NCBI GenBank assembly: GCA_963922205.1
Contig: CAWUHX010000299.1
Location: 62,001-126,000 of the forward strand
Origin: Romanomermis culicivorax
Taxonomy: Eukaryota > Nematoda > Enoplea > Mermithida > Mermithidae
Length of the DNA stretch: 64,000 nucleotides
Reading direction: 5' to 3'
Below are positions 10,673-21,979 of this stretch, piece by piece (position 1 is the stretch's first letter; every line of letters begins with the position of its first letter). A program made the translations under genes and the position numbers. Under the pieces are notes generated by a model, which ran no database searches, was not told the DNA's origin, and worked only from the letters and a program-made list of their open reading frames with translations.

Positions 10673-11223
10673 CATACATGTAATTCGGGGGGAAAAGCTA
10701 TAGGACCCCCCCCCCTCACCCGTACCTGTAAGACCTCCGACCAGTTGGGGGGGGGGGGTAGGAAAAATTCGAAATTTTTCCCAAAAAAGGCCAAAAAACA
10801 TACACTTTTTGCAAATTTTTTAAATTTTTTCGAAACTGGGGGGGGGGTAAATGATTTTGGGTACAGGGTTCCCCCAAGTACAGGTATGCCCTCACCCCAG
10901 AAATCGTCGGCGGCCCCCCAAATTTCCCAATCCTATGACTAGCCCCATGGTAGTCATAGGGACCCCCCATACTTTTGGTTGGAAAAATACTGAAAAATGT
11001 CAATTTGCTCGACGCTCCGCGCCACGAATACATTTTTTACAGTTTTTTAGACAAAAATTAGTATTTTTTGAACGGTTTTCCTGACTTTTTTGGTGAAACA
11101 ATTAAATTTTTTCTTCAGACTCCTCCCCTAAAATTTTGGGAATCGGTGACCCTCGGTCCCAAAAAAGTCGCCCGACCCCCCCCCCCCCCCCCCCCCAGAC
11201 CTCAGGGCCCCGTTACATGTATG
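10673..11223 (+). mobile_element. Family A MITE interrupted by a family B MITE
   Basis: The left end CATACATGTAATTCGGGG (10,673) and right end CCGTTACATGTATG (to 11,223) belong to one family A copy. The 168-bp family B element at 10,721-10,888 sits inside it. The right part has the same order as the 9,351 copy: CATACTTTTGGT, AAAATGTCAATTT, CGACGCTCCGCGCC and a long C-tract at ~11,177. Confidence 0.8.
10721..10888 (+). mobile_element. Family B MITE nested in family A, TSD CCCTCACC
   Basis: A 168-bp element with ends CGTACCTGTAAG and TACAGGTATG, flanked by perfect CCCTCACC (10,713-10,720 and 10,889-10,896). It shows that family B moved after this family A copy had inserted. Confidence 0.85.
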
Positions 11224-11256
11224 GCACATTGGTATCTTTCACATTTTCTCCCATGA

Positions 11257-11284
11257 TGAGATACGTTTTACAGACCTCTCAATC
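11257..11284 (+). promoter_or_regulatory. Probable trans-splice acceptor / short 5' UTR of CDV3-like gene
   Basis: The sequence ATACGTTTTACAG ends 11 bases before the ATG. It is a textbook 3' splice site with no credible upstream 5' UTR exon, and the same arrangement occurs before the other three conserved genes. Spliced-leader addition is the simplest explanation; an ordinary upstream intron is the alternative. Confidence 0.5.
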
Positions 11285-14200
11285 ATGGATGACTTGGATA
11301 ATTTCTTCGCCAAAAAAGCCGCCAAGAAAAATAAGAAGATTGTCGCCCAAGACACAGATGCCTTGGCTCGTCGGCTGGAAAAAGCTGTGAAGCAACAAGA
11401 ACAGTTGGATCGTGATCGTGAGGAAGAAGACCGTATTTTGAAAGAAAGGCAAATGGCAGTTGAAAATCAACAGTCCAATCCCGTATAAAATGTTCTCTTT
11501 GGCTTCCTAATATTTATCAAAAGTCCAATACGTCTTTTAGGAAGATTCGGAATGGATTGATATTGAACAAGATGTGCTAATTGATCCATTGTCCGTTGGT
11601 TTGCACGAATTGAACATTGACGAAAGGGAAGAAGAAAACGAATCAGTTGATAGTGGTGATCCGGTTGAAAAACCGAAAACATGGAATCAAATAGACTCAT
11701 CAAGTTAGTCTAGTTGATCTTATTTATTCGTTTCATACAGTTGTTACTGTTTTATACATGCTATTGAGGGTTTGAAATTTTAATCTCATGGTACCGCTAA
11801 CCACCCAAGCAGAGTACCCCATTAAGGGTATTACTCCGGTTTTAGATTTGAAATTCATTCACTACCCCGGTAAAAACAGCTCACAATTGTAAAAAAATTT
11901 GATAGACCCCATCCTCAGTAGTAATTCGAGAAAAATTGCACAATGTGTACTTCAGAGGAATAACTCTCTGGTCTTTTTGACATATTCACTGAGCAGATGA
12001 TAATGAAAAAGTATGCAACTTCTGTGCCATATGGTGATTTTTAGGAAAGAATATCAGCAAATTTATACATCTTACCTGTCGAATATGATTTTACATATAA
12101 TTGGGAGAGCAAATAATGAGTTATGTAAACATAATTTATAAGACAAAAATGTTATCTCAAAAAATCGCCCCGTGATGAACAAAAACATAATTTTCTGAAA
12201 TTCTTCTCCTATATTCTCTTGCGGGCATATAGTTGTATTCCACCCAAGTGTGGCTTGCTTTTCTGCTTTGAGTTGGGACATTTGAGCTCCGTTGACGCGG
12301 ATGCACATCAGTGCAGGATTGGCATCTGGTCTCAAAGTTGTGATTTATAATCGAATGTGATTAATATTAACAAAGCCACATTTGGCATTAGCACTTCCAA
12401 TTGGAAGCACTAGTACAACCCTAATTAGTGATGAAATGTGCTCATACTCCTGGATACTGGTCCAAATAATGTTTCCAAAAATATGTTGTGTCTGGTTTTT
12501 GAAATCTGCAGGAATCAGTTGACCCGACAATCTTTACCCTAAAGTCTCCCTCTGCCTGTAATTAGTACATCCATGCTGTATGATTGAAAGCTGGAAAATT
12601 GGGTTGAAACGTCGGGAAAATTTTGACTCTTGCATGAAAAACTATTTTGACCGTAAAAATGTAAAGCAAACGGCATTATTCATTTTTGTAAGTGGGAATT
12701 GTTTCGTTTTGTGGTGAAAGTACCTACACCACCCCCAGCGCAACAAAGTAGGGAGAAAAAAATTCGCGGTATTATGGAAAGTACTACCCTCACAATTTAC
12801 CATTTTATCCCTACCTGAATTTTCGACTTTGAGGACGTCTGCACCCTAGCATGGGCCGAAAGGAAACCTGAAATCGGGGCGGTTGTACGAAATCCGTGTA
12901 TACCAAAACAAAGAAGAAATGTCAATTTTTAGGCTAAGGGCCCTTTTTGACTAAAAAGTCTGATAAATTAGATTTTCCGGTGTTTCACGTCACCAACAGT
13001 CTGATGAACTTCAAAGTCTTGAACATGCATTTTCGAATTTCGAGATACTCCAATTCGGCTTTTGGGCAATTTCTGCCCCCCTCTAAACGGTCGTTTCCCC
13101 CTGCACAAAGAATATGTTGAAACTAGGGTTGTTCCAGGCCCCGGAGCCGGGGCAGCTGCCCCCGGCCGTTGCTAGGGTTGCCCCGGTTAGGGGCAAGACT
13201 ACATAAAACTAGTAGTTTCGATAGGAAAACAAGCTCGATTTATAGTAGAACTGAAGTTTAGAATATGACAAGTAAATGTTCAGTAGTCAGTTTGACAGTA
13301 GCAAAAGTCACATTCTGTTTGGATAAAAGTTTACATAGTTTCATTGTCTTTAGAACTGCACTTCAACTTCAATACAGGTTCTTGATTTTTTTCAGAAAAC
13401 CTACAGTTGTTTAATTTTTGTGATATCTTCAACTTTCTTCTCAAACTTTTTGTCAAAAATTTTTCACTTCTAGTCATTAGCATTATTGCTAACGTCCAAA
13501 AATTTCCATTAGCATGGCTCTGGTTTCATTAGCACTGTGCTGAAAACCCTGCAGATAAATCGATATAAGTGTCCAGGCTTGTGTGCAACGCAGTTTCTTT
13601 GGGAAAAGATTGAGCTTCCTCGTACTAAGTAATGACAGTTATCTTAAAAATTAAATTTTTTTTGTCTAAAATACTCAAGTTCTTTCTAACCTATCAATCA
13701 ATGCATTATCATGCAGCTGCCCCGGCACAACCCAAGTTGAAACGTATGTAATGTTTCATAATTTCAATGAATTTTTGAAGGCCGTGCTCTTCAATTTTTG
13801 ATATATATTTTATAATGGTGATTGATTACTAGATGGTTATTTCCAATTGGCCATTTTCTACTTTCCTGTATCTAATTTTCAGCCACTTTGGAAGAACCAA
13901 AAGAAGAAGTTGCCCCAGAACCACTTAAATCCAACGCATACGTTCCGCCTAGTCGACGGGTCCTGACCAAAACCAGCATCGAACCAAATTTGCAAGACGT
14001 CGCCGAGTTTCCGTCCCTCATGGCCGCAGTGGACATATCGAAAAAAGAAGTCGAAATTAAAAAGATAAAGTGAGTAGATTGCACGTGTTATTTGTTCAGT
14101 CGATAAATAGCTCGTCCACCACTTTCGTCATTCAAGGGCAAGTAGTGACAAACCCAGGCTCGGTTGCTCGATTCGAAGCTTAATAAAAGTAGCCTTTATG

Positions 14201-15987
14201 CGAACTTTTTCTAATGACTTGAAAATTCTGATTGGCTCCTAAAAATTCAGGGGCACAAGCTAAATTGGCTTGTAAGAATGAGAGACTAACTACCCTTTTT
14301 GATTAGGCTATAGGGCTTCCTGTGCAGAGATGCACTTTTATGCGCTTTGAAATGAAAAATACCGGAAATTTTCCGGCGCTGCGCGCCGGATTTCAATTTA
14401 TTTATTATTTTTGGTATTTCGATTGTGCGGTTAGAAAATGTCATTCTAGCTTATGCTTATAGCTTTCAGAAACCAGGATGTTATGGATGAATTTTTGTAT
14501 CGTATCTTGTATTGTTCTTTCTACATATTTGACAAAAATCAAGATTTTTCTAGATTATTTTTACACAATCGTTTTGTGGCGCTTTAGAATTTTTGGCTTT
14601 GATGAACATAACTTCTTGCATTTAGAAAATGATTAAAACATCATCAGCATGGGAAAATGGCAGAGGTTCTTGCTATCTGAAGAAGCCATTCAGATTCATT
14701 GTTGCTTGCCTAATTTTTGAATTTTAGTTTGCCCCCACTGAAAACACATTGAATTCACTGAAAAAACAGACCCTTCATGCAGTAATAAGATATTGAAAGA
14801 ATTCATTTTCCAACGCTATAGAATATCATAATCTAAAATTTTTTTCAATGCTAAGCGCCGGAGATATTTAAGTCCGAAGAAAATACCTATTGCACCTTTT
14901 TATGTTATAGATCATGTGAAAACAATCGCCTTTGATAAATAATTGTGATTGGTAAATTACTGGCTCCAGATATAGATCCAAAATGGAGGTAAAATGTTTG
15001 GCCTCTTCCGCCAATCAAATGGTGAAAGATCCATCATTTGCAGTTGGAGTAGAATGTGCTGAAAAATGCATTTTCCGACATTTTAGAGGCCTCGAAATCA
15101 AGATTCCCCACGTTACAGATCAACCTGGCTTGTGCGAAAAACCCCTGATGATTGATTTGAATAATGACTGATCTAATTTTTGAGCCTTATTATTATGTGT
15201 GTGATTGAGAATATATTCAGAATGATTGATCTGTTATGTGATCTTCTACTGTGATTTTGAGGAGTGTTTTTTAATCATTTTTCTTTTGATTTGTATTTGA
15301 TTTTTAAAAACATTGTTTTTTACTACCACATTTATTTACAGACTTTTTAGTTTCGGCTTGTTGAAATTCCTATTGGCCTGTAAAATTATGACCTTAGGAG
15401 CCAAATGGCCTGTCGAGAAAAAACAAAAAAAAAACCTGCTTGACTTTCAACCTTAACGACCCTTCAGGATGTTTAACGTTCATTTCTAAGGTGGGTTTTC
15501 CGACTTGAACCTTAGCGCGACCATTGAGGGGACTACCTTAAGATAATCTTAATAATATATGGTTGCACGACATGAACTTTAAGCTCATCTTATCAGCATT
15601 AAGGTTAAGGTTTTTCTGTTGCTCAACTTTTATCTCAATAGTTGCGCGATGCTTGATTTTTTCAATTAGTAGCTCTGCTTAACAAAGTAATTAATTTTTC
15701 CTCGACCCTAATGCAGAATTATCAGTTTTATAAGGGAAGCTCAAAGTTCAAGTCAAGGCTGTAATGGTTCAGTGGATTCGATTCTTAATCATTCCTTTAG
15801 AGCTCAACGCGAAAAAGATGTTTTGGAACAAGAGAAAGCCCGTTCAATACAACGTCGAAAAGTACTGGATGAACTGACAAAAGAAGAAAAGGTTAAGGAA
15901 ACGCCTTCCGTCGGCGTTGCACCCACTGGACCTGCTAAATATGTTCCGCCGCATTTGAGACCCGCTCAACCGCAATGTTTGCAGTGA
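11285..15987 (+). CDS. CDV3: CDV3-like protein, 4 coding exons, 244 aa
   Basis: Homologue of the small, charged cytosolic protein CDV3, whose biochemical role is poorly known. Exons: 11,285-11,482, 11,541-11,703, 13,883-14,069 and 15,801-15,987. Phases 0, 1 and 2 match at every junction and the sum is 735 bases with a TGA stop. Diagnostic features are the N-terminal LDNFFAKK motif, a coiled Lys/Glu-rich segment, an acidic middle, then YVPPSRR followed by EFPSL, and a second YVPPHLRP near the C-terminus. These repeated PP-R boxes and the FPSL box are typical of the family. A strong acceptor (GTTTTACAG) lies 11 bases before the ATG, and AATAAA at 16,180 can serve polyadenylation. Introns 2 and 3 contain hAT-like insertions. 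The donor of exon 1 (GTATAA) is weak. Confidence 0.88.
11811..12841. mobile_element. hAT-like CAGAG-family element in CDV3 intron 2
   Basis: It begins CAGAGTACCCC and ends GAGGACGTCTG, with imperfect 8-bp flanks CACCCAAG / CACCCTAG. It is the uninterrupted relative of the element at 4,990-6,239 and provides the empty-site evidence for the insertion at 5,260. Confidence 0.8.
13124..13735. mobile_element. hAT-like element with GGGGCAGCTGCC ends, TSD GTTGAAAC
   Basis: A 612-bp element with left end TAGGGTTGTTCC and right end GGCACAACCCAA. CCGGGGCAGCTGC lies subterminally on both sides. Perfect GTTGAAAC flanks lie at 13,116-13,123 and 13,736-13,743. An AGCA-rich segment at ~13,480-13,555 resembles the CAGTG family and may be a further nested fragment. 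The whole lies in CDV3 intron 2. Confidence 0.8.
14249..15441. mobile_element. CAGGGTTTTTT-family hAT-like element in CDV3 intron 3
   Basis: Right end AAAAAAAAAACCTG and left end CAGGGGCAC. Both ends carry GGCTTGTA/GGCCTGT motifs as in the 6,624 copy, and the central TTTTCCGGCGCTGCGCGCCGGA hairpin is present at ~14,370. It is strongly diverged and no clear target duplication remains. A 62-codon frame inside (14,983-15,171) is not supported as a gene. Confidence 0.55.
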
Positions 15988-16189
15988 GGTTTAAACAATA
16001 CTCCGCGGTTCCGAATATTTTCTGTCCAGTAATTCGCAGGAGGACTAGACGTTTTTGAAGCTGAACTTGTCATTCTTGAATAGTATCTTAAATTTGTTAT
16101 CCTGTTTAGGTACACTCAACTATAGGCTATTCATTTCCAAATGAGCCTTGGCAAACAAACTAATTCATAGAAATTGGTGAATAAACATT

Positions 16190-18141
16190 CATCGTAGACA
16201 ATCTTTTTTTTCAAGTTGTCCGCCTACTGCTGCGCTCAACTCGAGAGAAAAAGACATTCGTATACGCAGATTGTTCATTTTTTGAATGACCATCTTTCTG
16301 CGCGCTGACGCTTATTTGGAATAAACAAACTGTTAGCCATATGCATTTCGATTTTTTACTCTTCCTCCTGCGTCTATGAAATAATAACTTGGTGACTTGC
16401 CTAACACGAAATATTATTTTATACGGGCATGTTAACATATTATTTGCCTCTTTTCATCTTGAATATATACCTAAAATTTTCCGGCGAAATTTAGTTTGTT
16501 TAAATCTTTTATATTTCATTTCGGGAGTTTCTTTCGATTTTTACGATCAGGTATCTAGATTGAATATATTGATTCATGATTTTGCCGAATGTTATTGGCT
16601 TTTTCGTCCTAATTTTTTTGGTGTGTATAGTTTGAAGGGGAATAAATCTTGAAAATTGCGAACTGGTTCTACTTGTTTACTCGAAAGTTGTCATACATGT
16701 TTTTGGGTAATTCTCGGTTTAAAAATGACCAATTCTTAACCAACAATAGGGAATTTCTCCTTTTTACTCAGGAAAAGAGTTTGGAAGCCGTATGGTCAGC
16801 GAAATCGGCGATTACTAGCCGTGACATTTCTACGTAGCAGATTTCTGGTGGGCTGTCTTTTTGGGTAGGGGTCATTGAAACAGAATTTTTGTCTTAGAAG
16901 TCGGAGAATTAATTGAAAAAATAGCAGTAATAGTATAAATACGACTTGGTAAGTCATGAGGCAATATAATGGCGTGTCCCCAATACAGCGAAACTCAAAA
17001 CAGCTATTCTCGAGCGAAGTCTCAATACAGCGAATACTAAAAATTTCTATGCATTAGAGTAAACGCGCACGATATGTAAATTGAGTAAATAAAATCGTTT
17101 TTGATGGTTGGGATAGCCTATTTTTAGTTGCATTTGACCATCTAGATTCCACATGCTTTTGTGCTGCAATTCCGGTAGGTATCCACGAACGGACCATTCC
17201 AAAATCAAAAAAAAAATTCTGAGAAAAACATTTTTTTGAAAGGTTGGAAAAAACAAAAGCAAAAATTATCATAAGGATTTTCCATTAAAGTTGTTTTGTA
17301 TGCAGCTTGATTGCATTGCAAAAAAATTAAATTGATGAAATGAATAAAATAAACAAATAAGATGAAATGAATAAAATGATTAAGCTGTAAAGGCAGAACA
17401 AAAAACAAATGATAAAGACATGAGAAGTAAAATAGTGTAGTAAAAAGTACACAACCTGAAAAAATTATACAGAAAATAGCACAACATGAGAATATTCAAA
17501 GAAATAAGTCGATAAAGGAACATAAGACATGCAAATAGATATGTTGATAATAAAGAAACCAGAATAAAAAACTAATGTGAAAACACATGCTATAAAGCCA
17601 TGTCAGAAATCTGGCGATTGGTGCCAAAATGTGTGACAACCGACATCCACCAGATCGAAAAGTAGGACCAAATGGGCCATGCGCCAAAACGTCTACTCCG
17701 CCCAATCTCAATTCTTCCACTTTAAAGACAACTGTTTTGGAAATTTTGTATTTTGAGAATCTGTTCTGATACTTCGCTGTTTTGAGACATCGCTGTCGTG
17801 TGTTTCGCCGTATAGGGTGGGAACCATTATAATCATGATGTTTTGGTTAATTTTGACGCTGAGTATAAACAGTACAGTGATATTTATTTCGTTCGGAAAT
17901 CAAAACTCGCATTGCTATTCAATAATTTCTTGATTTTGACGTTTTTCTAATGTAAGGGGTTGACGACATGTCAATCTAGAAAACGCATAACTTTTTAATT
18001 ATTCATTATGTTCGGAACACTACAATGTTGTTGCAAAAACTCCCCACAGCCATGCACTGCACACACCTTACGAAATTGTGAAGCGACAAAAACGAGGTAG
18101 GAAATGCTAAAAAGTCAATTAAATTGCCCAAGAGGCACCTA
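16190..18141. other. Intergenic interval between the CDV3-like gene and mRpS10, no gene recognised
   Basis: AT-rich sequence. The short frames on both strands lack splice partners or recognisable domains. Around 17,290-17,480 the plus strand is very A-rich, which creates artefactual hydrophobic minus-strand ORFs. Motifs near 16,975 and 17,790 that mention a repeated CAATACAGCGAAACTC / CGCTGTTTTGAGAC pair look like weak inverted ends of another element, but I could not fix its borders. Confidence 0.4.
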
Positions 18142-18149
18142 CTCATGAG

Positions 18150-19201
18150 CAGGGTTTTTTTGTACATGACCCATTTGTACACGTACAAACGGTAGTCGAT
18201 ATTCCATTTGTACAATTTGTACATAGCAAAAATTAGTAACCTGTGTTCCTCTATGTCTTGGCCAAAGACTAATAACCAAATCAGTGTAATTTTCAGATTT
18301 TATTTATAACTCAAATAATGCCATTAATTCATTGAAATTTAGAAAAAAATTTAAATTTTCGAGTTTCAATTCTAATTTACAAGCATTGTGGAACAAATTT
18401 TGTAGAAAACTATCCAATAGCATAATGACTTTGCATTAGATGATAAATTGATGGTTAAGTCCTCTATGATGAGAAATGAAAGCTCAAAAAAGATGTCAAT
18501 CTTTCCGGCGCCTGGCGTCGGAAAAATTTTTTGTGTATTAACATTCGTCGACCCTGGAAAATTAATTTTCCAAACTTTTTTTCAAGAATTAGATTCGAAT
18601 TTAGTGTTCAAAAGTCCTAAATTTTAGAATTTTATCATCTGAAAAATTTTGAAAACAGTAATTTATTCGTTAACTCTCATGACCTTGGACGAAATGATAT
18701 GAGTGGAAGAGTAGAAATTTCCGAAGGCCACTTCCATGAAGCTTTCGAACTGATTTTATGTTAAGAAAGAAATAATCACTGTGAAAAGTTTAGAGACTTG
18801 ACGTATTGATCTTCCTCAAAAAATGTTTCAGGGAAAAACTATGAATCTTCATCAAATATCAAGATAAAATATTGAAGATTACCACTTTAAAAATGAGATA
18901 ATACGTTTGAGATGATGAAAACTATTATACATTAAATGATAGGTGAAGGTAGACATTCTGAAAGTTGCGTCTGAGCTAGGTAATACATAATAATGATTAT
19001 TAAAGTTATAACCGGCGCGAAGCGCCGGAAAATTTGGAGAATATGAACTTCTAAAATGCACCAAAATGCATATTTTCTGTACCTTATGCCCAAAATTTTC
19101 TTCCCTAAATGGGAAAGAGCCGTATGTTCATGTACAAATGACTACTCCAATTTCGTTTGCCCCAAAAAATTTTCATTTGCCTCCGGCAAAAGAAAACCCT
19201 G
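18150..19201. mobile_element. Complete hAT-like element, CAGGGTTTTTTT family, TSD CTCATGAG
   Basis: A 1,052-bp element with ends CAGGGTTTTTTTGTAC and GAAAACCCTG. It is flanked by perfect CTCATGAG at 18,142-18,149 and 19,202-19,209. GTACAAATG-type repeats lie near both ends. It contains CCGGCGCGAAGCGCCGG at ~19,013. It has no transposase and is the reference copy for the element at 6,624-8,656. Confidence 0.88.
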
Positions 19202-19309
19202 CTCATGAGATGCTGGAAATCAGTTCTGCACTGGATTAAATAATATTTATATTGACGTTTCAATCACATACCATTTTCAGAGTCACAATTTTAGACGACG
19301 GTCTCCTAC

Positions 19310-19343
19310 CTTTTTGTTTCCTAATCAGGCTATCTGAATCAAG
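19310..19343 (+). promoter_or_regulatory. Probable trans-splice acceptor before mRpS10
   Basis: CCTTTTTGTTTCCTAATCAG-type pyrimidine tract and AG end 15 bases before the ATG, with no upstream 5' UTR exon seen. Same logic as for the other genes of the window. Confidence 0.5.
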
Positions 19344-21846
19344 ATGCTTCGATCTTTCTCGAAAATCATTCCGCACCTGAAACAAGTTTCGGCCGTTGGC
19401 CATGTTTCCAAAAGCCGTAATTCTGCCTTATTGGCTTCGCCACATTGTTTTTCTATCGAACCGCCCCGCCGAGGAATATGGCGAAAATTGAGTCGTGAAG
19501 AAACCGTACCGTACGATAGTCGAATAGAAGTTACTACCACCGAATCGGCCAATCCGATTACGTGGGATTTACCCGATTTGAAAAATCCGGATGTTCAAGA
19601 GTCGGACGTTTTGTATAAAACGATAGAAATCGAGACTTTAAGTCACGATGATGCGGTGCTCGATAGGTAAAAATGATATAATAAATAATATCATAATACT
19701 ATAGTCAATTTTTTCCGAAATGAGTATCGAAAAAAGGATTTTCATGCAAATAATGAACAACTTTTGTACGGTCGCTTTTTTCTCAGATTGACCTTAAAGG
19801 TCAAAAGTCGGAAAAAGAAAATATTGGCTTGCGATATGTGGTCGTTAGCTGGATTTGTTCGCATTTTTTGCATTCCGGGGCTTATGGAGTTTACAACATA
19901 CATGTAACGGGGCCCCGAGGTCTGGATGGTCGGGCGACTTTTTTAGAGGCGGAGGCCAGTGATCCCCAAAATTTCGGGGGGAGGGTCTTTAAAGGATAAA
20001 AAATTCGATTTTTTCCCAAAAAGTCCGAAAAATAGTTAAAAAATTAGTAATTTTTTGTCTAAAAAGACAATAAAAATTCATGGCGCGTAGCGCCGAGAAA
20101 ATTGACGTTTTCGATCATTTTTTGTTCAAAAATTGACATTTTTCATCTGAAAATAGAAATTTTTCGGTATTTTTCCGACCAAAAGTATGGGGGTCCGTAC
20201 GACTGGCCATAGGATTGGAAAATCCTGATGCTGCGTCCGCCCAATGGCTAGCCATATGGTCGACGATTTCTGGGGAGGGTTCCTAAAGCACTTCCCTCTC
20301 CAATTACATGCATGGTATACAACATAACTGTAGCGGAGCTCCGAGCTCTGGGGGTGGTCAAGCTATACTTATTCGAGACGGAGGGTCATCGATTGTCCAC
20401 AATTTTACTGAGATCTTTGAAAATGAAAAATTCCCATTTTTTCGCCAAAAAAAAGTGATTTAAGAAATGTTTTCGTCTAAAAACTGAAAAAATGTATTCG
20501 TGGCGCGAAGCGCCGAGAAAGCTCTCAGTTCATTGTTCTAAAACGACCATTTTTCAGTTTTTTCTCGGCCAAAAGCATGGGGATCCCTGCGGCTAGTATA
20601 CGGTTAGCTATATATTGATAAATCTCGTGGTGGATCATCATACGGCTAGCCATATAACCTACGATTTCTGGGGGATTCTTACGGCACTCTCCCCTCCCAG
20701 CGTATGTATAGAGTATAATCCTGTAACGTGTCAAAAAACGTGGCCGGCAAGGTCGCCTTTTCGGCCCCGTGCCCTGCCTTTGAATTGAAAAAACTGAACA
20801 ATTACACTTTTTCGTACAGAATAGTCATTTTTGGAGCCCCCAGGTCGGGGGGATCACCGCTACCCCTAAATTCTAGGGAATCCCTGAGCATACCTGTAAG
20901 AGGTCCGCTGAGTTGGGGGCATCCCAGAATTTCCGAAATTTGGGGTAGTCGAAAAAATTTCGAAAATTTTCCCAGAAAGGTACTTTTTCCATTCTTCCAA
21001 GTTTGGGAGTTTGGGTATAAGATTCGACCAAGCTAAGAGGGTCCCCCAATGCCCCTCCCAAATACAAGTATGTCCCTAAAAAACTCGATTTTTCACCATT
21101 AAAGTCAGAAAAATGACGCGAAGCACCGAGAAAAGTGGACACTTTTCATTATTTTTGCGACAAAATGGCTTGCCATGGCATCGGAAGATCCACAAATCCC
21201 ATCCCCAATTACATGTATGGCATCAAGCAAGATTTTTTATTAGCACGAGTCCTATTAGCATGGCGGCTAACTTTCCTCAATTTGTAATACTATTTCTTAG
21301 TACGACTAATTTTCATTAGCACCGTGCTAAAAAAACCATGGCACCAAGAGATGCTTGCAGGAAATGTCAGGCTACATCTGCGCAAATCGTTAATTATTGC
21401 CACCAACTTGAAATTTTTTGCCATGAATAAATCTATTTTTTCGTTTGCCATCCCATATATACCTTGTTTTCAAATCTTTCAATTGTTGTCGTAATGCAGT
21501 ATTTTTTACTTTTAGCTATCAAAAATTTCTCCTTTCCACCACCGAGCATATGCAAGTCGAAGTGGCCGACGTTTTCAAACCAAAATACGTCGCCGGAGTG
21601 AACATCGACAAGATTTTTTGGCGCCGTACGTTGCTTCGATCAGCATTCGTTCACAAAAAGAAACGCGTTCAATACGAAACTAGAACTTATTTCCGTCGCG
21701 TTAAAGTTAAAAATCTGACTGGTTCGACGGCTGATACGTTCCTAGAATATATTCAAAGAAATTTGCCTGAAGGCGTAGCGATGAAAGTTACGCGTTGTCA
21801 AAGTTTAGCACTGCCGGAACATTTAAAAAAATATACGAGAAGTTGA
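19344..21846 (+). CDS. mRpS10: Mitochondrial small-subunit ribosomal protein uS10m, 2 coding exons, 217 aa
   Basis: Component of the mitochondrial 28S ribosomal subunit; uS10 proteins sit in the subunit head. Exons 19,344-19,666 and 21,516-21,846 join in phase 2 (AG|C) for a total of 654 bases. The uS10 signature is the [18 protein letters not shown] strand-helix unit that crosses into [12 protein letters not shown]. The C-terminal half carries [15 protein letters not shown] and the conserved [15 protein letters not shown] segment. The first ~40 residues are basic, Ser-rich and free of acidic residues, as expected for a mitochondrial targeting peptide. The ATG lies 15 bases after a TTTCCTAATCAG acceptor. 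AATAAA at 21,965 may end the message. The intron holds four MITE copies. Confidence 0.92.
19897..20314 (-). mobile_element. Family A MITE in the mRpS10 intron, TSD GTNTACAA
   Basis: CATACATGTAACGG to TTACATGCATG, flanked by GTTTACAA (19,889) and GTATACAA (20,315). It is in the opposite orientation to the 9.3-kb copy and contains GGCGCGTAGCGCC at the centre. Confidence 0.8.
20323..20706 (-). mobile_element. Family A MITE directly abutting the previous copy
   Basis: It starts CATAACTGTAGCGG immediately after the GTATACAA that closes the previous element, and ends CAGCGTATG. The central GGCGCGAAGCGCC is present. It is the second case in this window of same-family elements separated by a single target-duplication copy. 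Confidence 0.7.
20889..21072 (+). mobile_element. Family B MITE in the mRpS10 intron
   Basis: CATACCTGTAAGAGGTCCG to TACAAGTATG. It has the GTCGAAAAAATTTCG core and a C-rich right third. Flanks TCCCTGAG / TCCCTAAA are a plausible decayed 8-bp duplication. Confidence 0.7.
21229..21338. mobile_element. Short AGCAC-family MITE
   Basis: TTTTTTATTAGCACGAG to CACCGTGCTAAAAAAA. The inverted ends and the ATTAGCA subterminal repeats resemble the CAGTGTTTTTTTAGCG element at 7,065. No duplication could be read reliably. Confidence 0.5.
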
Positions 21847-21979
21847 CCATAAATCTTGCATTTATTGTTGCAACGGTAAATGACTGAGAATAGTTGGAAA
21901 TTTTTTCCGAGTGCAAAATCTGAGGAGGCTCAAAAGTAAATCAGACGTCAGCAGGATTTGCCTCAATAAACGCCAACAA

